Shown here piece after piece: positions 28,302 to 35,990 of a stretch of 64,000 nt of DNA (position 1 is its first letter; each line of letters begins with the position of its first letter). A program made the position numbers and the translations under genes. Source of the DNA: Veillonella dispar. GTDB lineage: Bacteria > Bacillota > Negativicutes > Veillonellales > Veillonellaceae. The notes beneath the pieces are model-generated. The model had not been told where the DNA came from, searched no databases, and saw only the letters and a list, made by a program, of their open reading frames with translations. The stretch is from the NCBI RefSeq assembly GCF_900637515.1, contig NZ_LR134375.1, positions 1,137,952-1,201,951 on the forward strand. The letters are read 5' to 3'.

Positions 28302-28571
28302 CTATGATTCTACTGTATCTTCGTCTACATCATATTGCACAAGTCGATGTGCTACGGTTTCTGGTTGAATTGCAGATAATACAATTTGACCACTATCCAT
28401 AACTAATACAGCACGAGTCTTACGACCATATGTAGCATCAATGAGTAGGCCCTTATCACGTGCATCTTGAACCATACGTTTAATTGGTGCAGATTCAGGA
28501 CTAATGATAGCCATAACACGGTTAGCAGATACCATATTACCAAAGCCTATATTCAATAATTGAATACTCAT
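28302..28571 (-). CDS. remA: RemA family regulator (DUF370)
   Basis: An 89-residue DUF370 protein. In Bacillus subtilis RemA is a DNA-binding regulator of biofilm matrix and osmoprotection genes. The family core [19 protein letters not shown] and the [15 protein letters not shown] loop are intact. The conserved place between yicC and gmk supports the assignment; what it regulates in this organism is unknown. Confidence 0.9.
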   Translation of the reverse strand: MSIQLLNIGFGNMVSANRVMAIISPESAPIKRMVQDARDKGLLIDATYGRKTRAVLVMDSGQIVLSAIQPETVAHRLVQYDVDEDTVES

Positions 28572-28585
28572 TTATGGACCTCCTA

Positions 28586-29467
28586 TTACTCTACATTCTG
28601 TACTTGTTCTCTAATTTTTTCTAACTCACATTTAAGTTGAACCACAAACTCTGTAATACTTGAATCCATAGCTTTGGAACCAATTGTATTCACTTCACGA
28701 TTCATTTCTTGCAAAATAAAATCCACCTTACGACCGATGGAATTCTCATCTACAAGTGTGTTTTTTAATTGTACCACATGTGAGGTGAATCGGACAATCT
28801 CTTCCGTAATATCAGTCTTATCAGCTAGTAAAGCTATTTCCTGCAAAAAACGATCTTCACTTATACTCGCTTCCAAAGAAACTAAGTACTCTTGAATTTT
28901 ACCTTTTATATGCTCGCGATACGCTTCTACGGCTCCCGCCTTATTCTCATCAATATGTTTGATGACATTTTCTAAGGTAGAGATACGTGATAATAAATCT
29001 TGTTCAATATGTTTACCTTCTACCGTACGCATTGCTATTAGAGCATCTAATGCTTGAGTTGTAGATTCTTTTACTATTTCTGAAAGCACATCTTCTGCAA
29101 TCGGTGTATCTTGTTGTTGAATCCATTCATTAGAAACAGAGTTGACCGCTTGCAAAGGAACCTTTTTAGGGTCATCATAAAACTCTTCTTGAACAAGTAA
29201 TTCTTGTATCTGCTTTCTCAACACACTATTTATTGTAAAGGTCTTAGGTCTCTCTCCCGCATCCTGAATAGAAACAGATACTTCGACCTTACCGCGGGTA
29301 ATTCGATCTTGTACTAATCCGCGAATAATGGTTTCAAAAGGGTTTATTTGCTTTGGACTACGTATAAATAAATCAAGAAATCGCGCATTTACGGACTTTA
29401 TTTCTACCGTGCAGGTAATGCCATCTTTGGTTGCCGTGCCAGAACCAAAACCGGTCATACTTTTCAT
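28586..29467 (-). CDS. yicC: YicC/YloC family endoribonuclease
   Basis: A 293-residue YicC-family protein beginning MKSMTGFGSG and ending with the DUF1732 block DFILQEMNREVNTIGSKA. Homologues in E. coli and Bacillus have been described as hairpin-binding endoribonucleases. It is first in the yicC-remA-gmk-rpoZ-coaBC unit and is divergent from rqcH. AAGGAGG precedes the start. Confidence 0.92.
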   Translation of the reverse strand: MKSMTGFGSGTATKDGITCTVEIKSVNARFLDLFIRSPKQINPFETIIRGLVQDRITRGKVEVSVSIQDAGERPKTFTINSVLRKQIQELLVQEEFYDDPKKVPLQAVNSVSNEWIQQQDTPIAEDVLSEIVKESTTQALDALIAMRTVEGKHIEQDLLSRISTLENVIKHIDENKAGAVEAYREHIKGKIQEYLVSLEASISEDRFLQEIALLADKTDITEEIVRFTSHVVQLKNTLVDENSIGRKVDFILQEMNREVNTIGSKAMDSSITEFVVQLKCELEKIREQVQNVE

Positions 29468-29506
29468 GTGATATCCTCCTTAGCAGTTTTTATTATTGTA
29501 CCACGA

Positions 29507-29536
29507 ATTATACATTCCGTGTTTAAATACTAAGAA
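29507..29536 (-). promoter_or_regulatory. possible promoter for yicC-remA-gmk-rpoZ-coaBC
   Basis: A perfect TATAAT (29507-29512) on the minus strand has a weak TTCTTA 18 bases upstream. It is in the 127-base divergent gap with rqcH. On the plus strand two TATACT boxes (29554 and 29564) could serve rqcH, but neither has a good -35 element. Confidence 0.35.
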
Positions 29537-29594
29537 TTATATGTACATTATGTTATACTAAACTATACTTCTAAATAAAATTGAAAGGAGTACT

Positions 29595-31310
29595 ATGAAT
29601 TTAGACGGACTTACCATGTCTGTTCTCGCTAAAGAATTAAACGAGCGATTACAAACAGGTCAAATACAAAAATTATATCAAATAGATAAAACTACATTAC
29701 TATTTAAAATTCGAGCCCTTAACGAAGATCAAAACTTGATTGTTACCGTTGGTGCAACCCCTGCAATGTATCTTAGCAAACCGCTCCAGGATTTACCAAA
29801 AGAACCAAGTTCACTATGTATGTTTTTACGTAAACATATTGAAGGTAGCCGCATTGTAAAGGTGGAACAAATTAATGGGGACCGAATCATGTGTATCCAA
29901 ACGGATAAGCTTGAAATGGATGGATCTATTACAAGTACATTTATCTATGTAGAATTAATGGGCAAATATTCAAACTGTATCTTTGTGCAAGATGGAGTCA
30001 TTTTAGAATCCTTAATTCACGTATCCCCTTTAATGAATCGTGAACGGTCTATTAGTCCTAAGCTTGACTATGAATTACCACCAAATGCTAATCGTGTAAG
30101 TTTGATGGACTTCGATTATGAAGAAATAAGAAATCTACTGACTTCCTTTGGTAATGGTAATGTACAACAATCTATACGAGCTATCTTTAACGGTTTTGGT
30201 AAACCTTTATTAGATGAAGTATTATGGACTGCCAATCTAGATGGTGATGAATCTATAACTGATTTAAGTCCAGATCAAATAGATACATTAGCTAAGGCAT
30301 TATATGAGCTAAAAGCAAAACTCCAAGACAGTCATGGCTTGCTTACTTTAATCAATGAGAATAATAAAAAAGCACACGCTACCTTTACGTTACACAATTA
30401 TAAAGTAGTAAAAGAATATAGTACGATTTCAGAGGCTCTAGAAGAATCGATTCACAATACAAAATCAATTCACACTGCTGATAAAGAATTAGAAAAGATT
30501 TTAACAGCGGCTATCAAGAAAGAAGAAGTTCGTCATCAAAAAATCAAAGATGAATTAGATGACACCAATAAAATGGATACCTATAAACTATATGGCGATA
30601 TCTTAATGATTAATGCCCACTTACAGGTACAATATGAACCTTCTATCCAATTAACAAATCTTCTTTCTGAAGAAGGAGAGTTATTAACAATCCCCTTAAA
30701 GCCAAATCTTACGATTGTAGAAAACGGACAATGGTATTATAAGCTCTATACAAAATTAAAAAATCGTATGGTCAGCGGCGAATATCAACTTAATGCTAGT
30801 ACTACAAAACTGGAATATCTCAAATCGATTTTATATAGTATTTCATTAGCCACTACCCGTGAAAGCTTAGAGGAAATTCGAAAAGAATGTATGGATGCGG
30901 GCATTATAAAAAAATCCAAGAAACCACTATCTTATAAGCTAGGTAAATCGAATTACATTCATTTAACCATTGATGAAGGCGAAATATTTATTGGTCGTAA
31001 CAATCAACAAAACGAATATTTAACCCATCGATTTGCAAAACCAACCGATATTTGGTTCCATACACAAGATATTCAAGGTTCTCACCTCATATTAAGACTT
31101 AATGTAGAGCCTGATGATATGATTTTATCAAAGGTTGCTCAATATGCAGCATATTTTAGTAAGGCTCGCGAGACTAGTAAGGTGCCTGTAGACTATACAT
31201 ATATTAAAAATATCAAAAAACCACCTGGGTCTCCTCTTGGATTTGTTATCTTTAATACTCATCAAACAATGATTGTAGAGCCTAAAAAACCCGATAATTA
31301 TACTGAATAA
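29595..31310 (+). CDS. rqcH: RqcH, ribosome quality control (NFACT) protein
   Basis: A 571-residue NFACT protein, once called fibronectin-binding protein A and now known in Bacillus as RqcH, the Rqc2 homologue that adds C-terminal alanine tails to nascent chains on split 50S subunits. The NFACT-N domain opens MNLDGLTMSVLAKEL, a coiled-coil middle spans roughly residues 290-420, and the NFACT-R domain contains YLTHRFAKPTDIWFHTQDIQGSH near the end. AAAGGAG lies before the ATG. It is one of only two plus-strand genes and ends in a bidirectional terminator. Confidence 0.95.
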   Translation: MNLDGLTMSVLAKELNERLQTGQIQKLYQIDKTTLLFKIRALNEDQNLIVTVGATPAMYLSKPLQDLPKEPSSLCMFLRKHIEGSRIVKVEQINGDRIMCIQTDKLEMDGSITSTFIYVELMGKYSNCIFVQDGVILESLIHVSPLMNRERSISPKLDYELPPNANRVSLMDFDYEEIRNLLTSFGNGNVQQSIRAIFNGFGKPLLDEVLWTANLDGDESITDLSPDQIDTLAKALYELKAKLQDSHGLLTLINENNKKAHATFTLHNYKVVKEYSTISEALEESIHNTKSIHTADKELEKILTAAIKKEEVRHQKIKDELDDTNKMDTYKLYGDILMINAHLQVQYEPSIQLTNLLSEEGELLTIPLKPNLTIVENGQWYYKLYTKLKNRMVSGEYQLNASTTKLEYLKSILYSISLATTRESLEEIRKECMDAGIIKKSKKPLSYKLGKSNYIHLTIDEGEIFIGRNNQQNEYLTHRFAKPTDIWFHTQDIQGSHLILRLNVEPDDMILSKVAQYAAYFSKARETSKVPVDYTYIKNIKKPPGSPLGFVIFNTHQTMIVEPKKPDNYTE

Positions 31311-31340
31311 AAAGAAGCGAAGGAAATCCTTCGCTTCTTT
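31311..31340. terminator. bidirectional terminator between rqcH and the coiled-coil gene
   Basis: A perfect 14-base-pair stem (31311-31324 with 31327-31340) with a two-base nominal loop has A-runs on the left and T-runs on the right. It begins right after the rqcH stop and can end both convergent transcripts. Confidence 0.9.
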
Positions 31341-31349
31341 TTATTTATA

Positions 31350-31817
31350 TTATTGGTTTTCTTCTGTACGTTGTTCAGTTTGTTTCAAACTTTCACGATT
31401 TTGACGTAAGCTTTCCAATGTTTTCTCTAAGTTGTTTTCCACATATTTAAGAACATCACCAGCATATTGAATAGAGCTAGATTTCAATTCTTCAGAGGAT
31501 TGGTTAGCTGCATTGATAATTTGATTTGCTTGTTCTTGCGCTTGTTTTACAAGTTCGCTTTCAGCAGTTAATTTAGCAATGTAGTCTTTAGCTTGATCAA
31601 TTAGAGTTTCAGCTTGACGTTGAGCATCAGCTAATACTTTATCTTTATCAGCTACAATACGACGAGACTCTTCAAGTTCCAATGGTAAGGACTCTTGAAT
31701 AGAATCAATAATACGCATAATTTCGTCTTCCTCAACCATACGTTTAGTAGTCATAGGAATACGGCTGCTAGATTCAATAAGAACCTCTAAATCTTCTAAT
31801 AATTTTTCTGTTTTCAT
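31350..31817 (-). CDS. coiled-coil protein resembling ATP synthase subunit b / DivIVA
   Basis: A 155-residue, highly charged helical protein with heptad-rich stretches over most of residues 35-145 (for example RRIVADKDKVLADAQRQAETL). No membrane segment is visible, so it is not a real F0 subunit b, although automatic annotation often says so. ATG at 31817 has AGGGG eight bases upstream; the in-frame GTG at 31826 overlaps that site. It is the last gene after rsmD and coaD. A scaffold role in division or envelope assembly is only a guess. Confidence 0.75.
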   Translation of the reverse strand: MKTEKLLEDLEVLIESSSRIPMTTKRMVEEDEIMRIIDSIQESLPLELEESRRIVADKDKVLADAQRQAETLIDQAKDYIAKLTAESELVKQAQEQANQIINAANQSSEELKSSSIQYAGDVLKYVENNLEKTLESLRQNRESLKQTEQRTEENQ

Positions 31818-31828
31818 ACAATTCACCC

Positions 31829-32320
31829 CTATTTATTATGGACCGTATTAAAGCGTTCTTCAAGTTTTTCCTTAACATCATCCGGAACTAACCCATCTAG
31901 CTTACCGCCAAATTTTGCAAGTTCACGAATACCTGTGGAGCTGACGAAAGAGTATTTATTATTAGTCATAATAAATACAGTTTCAATATCATCATCCAAA
32001 TATTTTGCAAACAAAGCACGTTGAAATTCATATTCAAAGTCACTTAACGCGCGCAAACCACGAATGATTATAGTAGCATTCTTAGATTTAACATATTCGT
32101 TAAGCAAACCGCCTGTACAATCAATCTCAACATTAGGAATATGTTTGACAGAATTTCGAATCATCTCTACCCGTTCTTCCATGGTAAACAAGGAATTTTT
32201 ATTCGGATTTGAGCTAACAGCAATGATTAATTTATCAACTAATCGACTGCCGCGTTCAAAAATATCAACATGTCCATTTGTAACTGGGTCAAAACTACCC
32301 GGACACACACCTATACGCAC
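31829..32320 (-). CDS. coaD: phosphopantetheine adenylyltransferase
   Basis: A 163-residue nucleotidyltransferase that makes dephospho-CoA from 4'-phosphopantetheine and ATP. The T/HxGH-type motif SFDPVTNGHVDI is at residues 9-20 and the ATP-binding loop SSTGIRELAKFGG near 129-141. Length is typical. It sits 4 bases from rsmD, the common rsmD-coaD pair. Confidence 0.97.
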   Translation of the reverse strand: MRIGVCPGSFDPVTNGHVDIFERGSRLVDKLIIAVSSNPNKNSLFTMEERVEMIRNSVKHIPNVEIDCTGGLLNEYVKSKNATIIIRGLRALSDFEYEFQRALFAKYLDDDIETVFIMTNNKYSFVSSTGIRELAKFGGKLDGLVPDDVKEKLEERFNTVHNK

Positions 32321-32324
32321 AGGT

Positions 32325-32876
32325 TTAGCTCCTTTCAGCTATGTTTACAAAATAGGAAACCATCGTATAACCAAATTTCTGTTCTTTTATACATTCCCAT
32401 GATTCAGGCAAGGTAAATGCCTCGTCCTTATGGTGTTCTAAGAGTAAAACACCGTCAGGCTTTAATAAATCATAGGTCACAACCAAATCTATGGTGTCTT
32501 GTATAAATCCATTTTCATATGGTGGATCAGAAAAAATATAATCGAACTGTTGTCCCATTATATAGTTTTTTAATTGTGAAAGTTTCCTCGGAATGATTTC
32601 TAACCGATCTTCCACATGACAGTGTTTTGCATTCTCTAAAATCAATTTTCCTGTTTTAAAGTCTACCGCTACCGCATGTGCTGCACCACGACTTAAGGCT
32701 TCAATAGCTACTGCACCTGTACCAGAAAATATATCTAATACATGAGTACCAAATATACCTCTATTAGATAATACATTAAACACACTTTCACGAACACGAT
32801 CAAGTGTAGGTCTAGTATCTACCCCTTTAGGTGCTTTTATAGTATGTCCCTTTGCAGTTCCGCCAATAATTCGCAT
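32325..32876 (-). CDS. rsmD: 16S rRNA (guanine-966-N2)-methyltransferase
   Basis: A 183-residue SAM-dependent methyltransferase acting on G966 of 16S rRNA. It opens MRIIGGTAKG, has the SAM motif VLDIFSGTGAVAIEALSRGA near residues 45-64 and the catalytic NPPF-type motif written here as SDPPYE. Paired with coaD downstream. Confidence 0.95.
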   Translation of the reverse strand: MRIIGGTAKGHTIKAPKGVDTRPTLDRVRESVFNVLSNRGIFGTHVLDIFSGTGAVAIEALSRGAAHAVAVDFKTGKLILENAKHCHVEDRLEIIPRKLSQLKNYIMGQQFDYIFSDPPYENGFIQDTIDLVVTYDLLKPDGVLLLEHHKDEAFTLPESWECIKEQKFGYTMVSYFVNIAERS

Positions 32877-32930
32877 ACAACCCTCACAAGATTATACTCA
32901 TTAATTATAGTATATAAATAACCAAATTAA

Positions 32931-32954
32931 AAGTATCTTTTATTTATGATACTT
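32931..32954 (-). terminator. weak terminator overlapping the gpsA stop
   Basis: AAGTATC (32931-32937) pairs with GATACTT (32948-32954) around a ten-base A/T loop, followed on the minus strand by TTTTAATTTGG. The gpsA stop codon lies inside it. The seven-pair stem is weak, so read-through to rsmD is plausible. Confidence 0.4.
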
Positions 32955-33942
32955 CAATTTTAATATCTCGTCCCATCAATTCAGCTAATGCCAAAGCTGG
33001 AGATTTTTCTTCATATAAAACTTCATATAAAGCCTTGGTTATAGGCATTTCAATATGATGTTCACAAGCCATCTTATAAACAATGTCCGTAGCAAAGAAG
33101 CCTTCTACAACCATATTCGTATGATTAATGATATAGTCCATTGTTTTTCCATCTGCTAATTGTTGACCAGCTGCTCTATTACGGCCATGAGGACTCATAC
33201 AGGTGGCAATCAAATCCCCCATACCAGCAAGACCAGCATAGGTTTCCTTTTGTGCCCCTAAGGCTACACCAAAACGAGTCATCTCATGTAAACCACGTGT
33301 TAAGAGTAAGGCTTTACAGTTATCACCTAACTTTAATCCGTCAACGATCCCTGCGGCAAGAGCAATAATATTCTTCGTAGCCCCAGCTAATTCAACACCA
33401 GTAATATCGGTATTTGCATAAATCCTAAAGTTTTGACTACATAATGTTTTCTGTAACATAGTGGCCACTTCAAGATTTTCTGTACTCAATACAGAGGCAG
33501 CAGGCAAATCACGACCAATTTCCTCAGCATGATTTGGACCAGATAAAACTGCGAGATTACATCCTACAGGGCCTAGAACCTCTCGCATAACTGTAGTCAA
33601 TAACTTGCCAGTAGTACGTTCTACACCTTTTGAGCAAAGTATATAGGATTGTTCTTTATGCGCATATGGTTTAAGAGACTCTAAGCTAGTGCGTACATGT
33701 ACAGACGGTGTAACCATTAGAACGATATCAGCCGCATTGATACAAGTAGCAAGATCTGAGCTATATAGTAATTCCTTTGGTAATGTTACACCTGGTAAGT
33801 ACTCTTTATTCTCTAAATCTTCTGCTAATTGTTTAGCAAATTCTGGGCGTCGACAATATAAAGTTGTAGTATTTCCAGCTAATACGGATTTAATAGCAAG
33901 AGCAGTACCCCAGCTACCAGAGCCGACAACAACAACATTCAT
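32944..33942 (-). CDS. gpsA: glycerol-3-phosphate dehydrogenase (NAD(P)+)
   Basis: A 332-residue enzyme that reduces dihydroxyacetone phosphate to sn-glycerol 3-phosphate for phospholipid synthesis. The Rossmann motif VVGSGSWGTALA is at residues 4-15, the catalytic Lys lies in GATKNIIALAAG and GLAGMGDL follows. It comes 3 bases after plsY, whose product acylates its product. The trio der-plsY-gpsA is a conserved Firmicute group. Confidence 0.97.
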   Translation of the reverse strand: MNVVVVGSGSWGTALAIKSVLAGNTTTLYCRRPEFAKQLAEDLENKEYLPGVTLPKELLYSSDLATCINAADIVLMVTPSVHVRTSLESLKPYAHKEQSYILCSKGVERTTGKLLTTVMREVLGPVGCNLAVLSGPNHAEEIGRDLPAASVLSTENLEVATMLQKTLCSQNFRIYANTDITGVELAGATKNIIALAAGIVDGLKLGDNCKALLLTRGLHEMTRFGVALGAQKETYAGLAGMGDLIATCMSPHGRNRAAGQQLADGKTMDYIINHTNMVVEGFFATDIVYKMACEHHIEMPITKALYEVLYEEKSPALALAELMGRDIKIEVS

Positions 33943-33945
33943 AGA

Positions 33946-34542
33946 TTAATCCTTTTTGATACGTTCTACTTTTAACTCATTACCTGCTAGTAAACGTTTA
34001 ATATTATCCCAATGTCGAACAATGACAAATAAAGCTGCCAAAGCGCCAAAGCCTACGAACCAATAAGATTCTCCTGTAAAATACATTAAAATTGGTACTA
34101 AAGCTGCTGCTATAATAGATCCTAGTGATACGAGCTTAGTAAAATAGACAATCACGCCCCATACCAAGAAGGCAATCAAAGCCACTAATGGTGATAAAGC
34201 AATTAGAACTCCTAGTCCTGTAGCTACCCCACGACCGCCTTTAAAGCCTAAGAAAATAGACCAGTTATGGCCCATCATAGCAAGGATACCACCTAAGATC
34301 ATATACATAGGTCCATAAGAGGACAACAATACAACCCCAGCTGCCCCTTTTAAAGCATCACAGAGAAATACTGGTAATGCAGCTTTTAGACCTATAACGC
34401 GATACGTATTAGTAGCACCTATATTTTTAGAACCGTATTGACGTACATCTGTATTAAAGAAGGTCTTGCCAATAATTAGGCCACTAGGAATTGAACCAAT
34501 AAGGTATGCCAACACAGCATATACAATAATCATAATATCCAT
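33946..34542 (-). CDS. plsY: acyl-phosphate:glycerol-3-phosphate acyltransferase
   Basis: A 198-residue membrane enzyme performing the first acylation of glycerol 3-phosphate. The three PlsY motifs are present: YLIGSIPSGLIIGK near the N-terminus, YGSKNIGATNTYRV near residue 36 and GHNWSIFLGFKGGRGVATG near 90. About five membrane segments. Its ATG overlaps the der stop by one base (TAATG). Confidence 0.96.
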   Translation of the reverse strand: MDIMIIVYAVLAYLIGSIPSGLIIGKTFFNTDVRQYGSKNIGATNTYRVIGLKAALPVFLCDALKGAAGVVLLSSYGPMYMILGGILAMMGHNWSIFLGFKGGRGVATGLGVLIALSPLVALIAFLVWGVIVYFTKLVSLGSIIAAALVPILMYFTGESYWFVGFGALAALFVIVRHWDNIKRLLAGNELKVERIKKD

Positions 34543-35876
34543 TAGTCTTCATCATCTCGTTTCTTACCACGCAATACTAAACGAATTGGTGTTCCTTCAA
34601 AACCGAAAGACTCACGCAATCTATTTTCTAAGAAACGCATATATGAGAAGTGAATTAACTCTGGTTCATTTACAAACAAAATAAATGTAGGTGGTTTAAC
34701 ACTAGCTTGCGTCATATAGTAAATTTTTGGAATTCTGCCATTACGAGAAGGTACAGGATTTACTGTTTGAGCATCTTGTAACAATTGATTTAATGTACCT
34801 GTAGACACGCGACGATATTGTTGTTCAGATACAAACTTAAGCATATCTGCTAAACGGTGTATACGTTGTTTTGTAAGTGCTGAAGCAAATAGAATTGGAG
34901 CAAATTGCAAGAAACCTAATTCATCATAAATATCTTCAGTAAAGCGCAATGTTGTTTTGTCATCTTTTTCAATAAGATCCCATTTATTAACAACAATAAT
35001 TACACCCTTACCTGCTTCATAAGCATAGCCAGCAATTTTCTTATCTTGTTCTGTAACACCATCTTGCGCATCAAGAACAAGAACGACGATATCTGAACGG
35101 TCTACAGAGCGCAAGGAACGAACAATACTATATCGTTCAACAGCTTCTTCGATTTTAGACTTACGACGCATACCTGCTGTGTCAATAAGAACAAACTTTT
35201 GATCGCCATGAGTCCAATATGTATCGATAGAGTCACGTGTTGTGCCTGCTACATCAGATACGATTACACGATCTTGACCCAATAAGGCATTAGTCAAAGA
35301 AGATTTGCCTACATTAGGACGACCAATAACTGCGACATGAATGGTATCTTCGTCATCAACATTTGTCCCAACTGGAGGGAAATGTTTAACCGTATCATCT
35401 AATAAGTCGCCTAAATTCATTAAGTTCTTAGCGGAAATACCGATAGGATCGCCTAAGCCAAGATTGTAGAATTCATAAATATTAGGTTCCTGATTAACAC
35501 TGTCAATTTTGTTAACAACTAATACTACAGGTTTACCACTAGCACGTAAGATATTAGCTACCTCTTCATCAGCAGGTACAATACCTTGTTTGCCATCTAC
35601 CACAAATAAGATTACATCTGCCTCTTCAATAGCCAATTCAGCTTGTAATCGCATCATCTTAGGAATGACATGACTATTATCTGTAATAAATTCGATGCCG
35701 CCTGTATCGATCATTGTAAATTCACGATTTAACCACTCTGCGTCAAAGTAAATACGATCCCGTGTTACACCAGGGATATCTTCAACGATAGAGATCCGTT
35801 TATTAACAATGGCATTAAAAAGTGTAGATTTCCCTACATTTGGACGACCTACAACGGCCACTAATGGTTTTGCCAT
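34542..35876 (-). CDS. der: ribosome biogenesis GTPase Der (EngA)
   Basis: A 444-residue protein with two tandem GTPase domains and a C-terminal KH-like domain, needed for 50S assembly. P-loops GRPNVGKST (residues 10-18) and GRPNVGKSS (about 185) are both intact, with NKID and NKWD specificity motifs. It follows the ispH-rpsA terminator and appears to have its own promoter at 35913-35942. Confidence 0.97.
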   Translation of the reverse strand: MAKPLVAVVGRPNVGKSTLFNAIVNKRISIVEDIPGVTRDRIYFDAEWLNREFTMIDTGGIEFITDNSHVIPKMMRLQAELAIEEADVILFVVDGKQGIVPADEEVANILRASGKPVVLVVNKIDSVNQEPNIYEFYNLGLGDPIGISAKNLMNLGDLLDDTVKHFPPVGTNVDDEDTIHVAVIGRPNVGKSSLTNALLGQDRVIVSDVAGTTRDSIDTYWTHGDQKFVLIDTAGMRRKSKIEEAVERYSIVRSLRSVDRSDIVVLVLDAQDGVTEQDKKIAGYAYEAGKGVIIVVNKWDLIEKDDKTTLRFTEDIYDELGFLQFAPILFASALTKQRIHRLADMLKFVSEQQYRRVSTGTLNQLLQDAQTVNPVPSRNGRIPKIYYMTQASVKPPTFILFVNEPELIHFSYMRFLENRLRESFGFEGTPIRLVLRGKKRDDED

Positions 35877-35912
35877 GGTTTCACCTCATTATCTAATCTA
35901 ATACATTACTAT

Positions 35913-35942
35913 ATTTTATCATATTCTACGTATAGTACGCAA
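35913..35942 (-). promoter_or_regulatory. probable promoter of der-plsY-gpsA
   Basis: TTGCGT (35937-35942) and TAAAAT (35913-35918) on the minus strand are separated by 18 bases. The -35 box overlaps the U-tract of the preceding terminator. Confidence 0.5.
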
Positions 35943-35975
35943 AAAGGCTAACCAAGGAAACCTTGGTTAGCCTTT
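35943..35975 (-). terminator. Rho-independent terminator after ispH-rpsA
   Basis: A perfect 15-base-pair stem (35943-35957 with 35961-35975) with a three-base loop, followed by TTTTTG on the minus strand, 15 bases past the stop codon. Confidence 0.9.
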
Positions 35976-35990
35976 ATATTAGACAATGAA

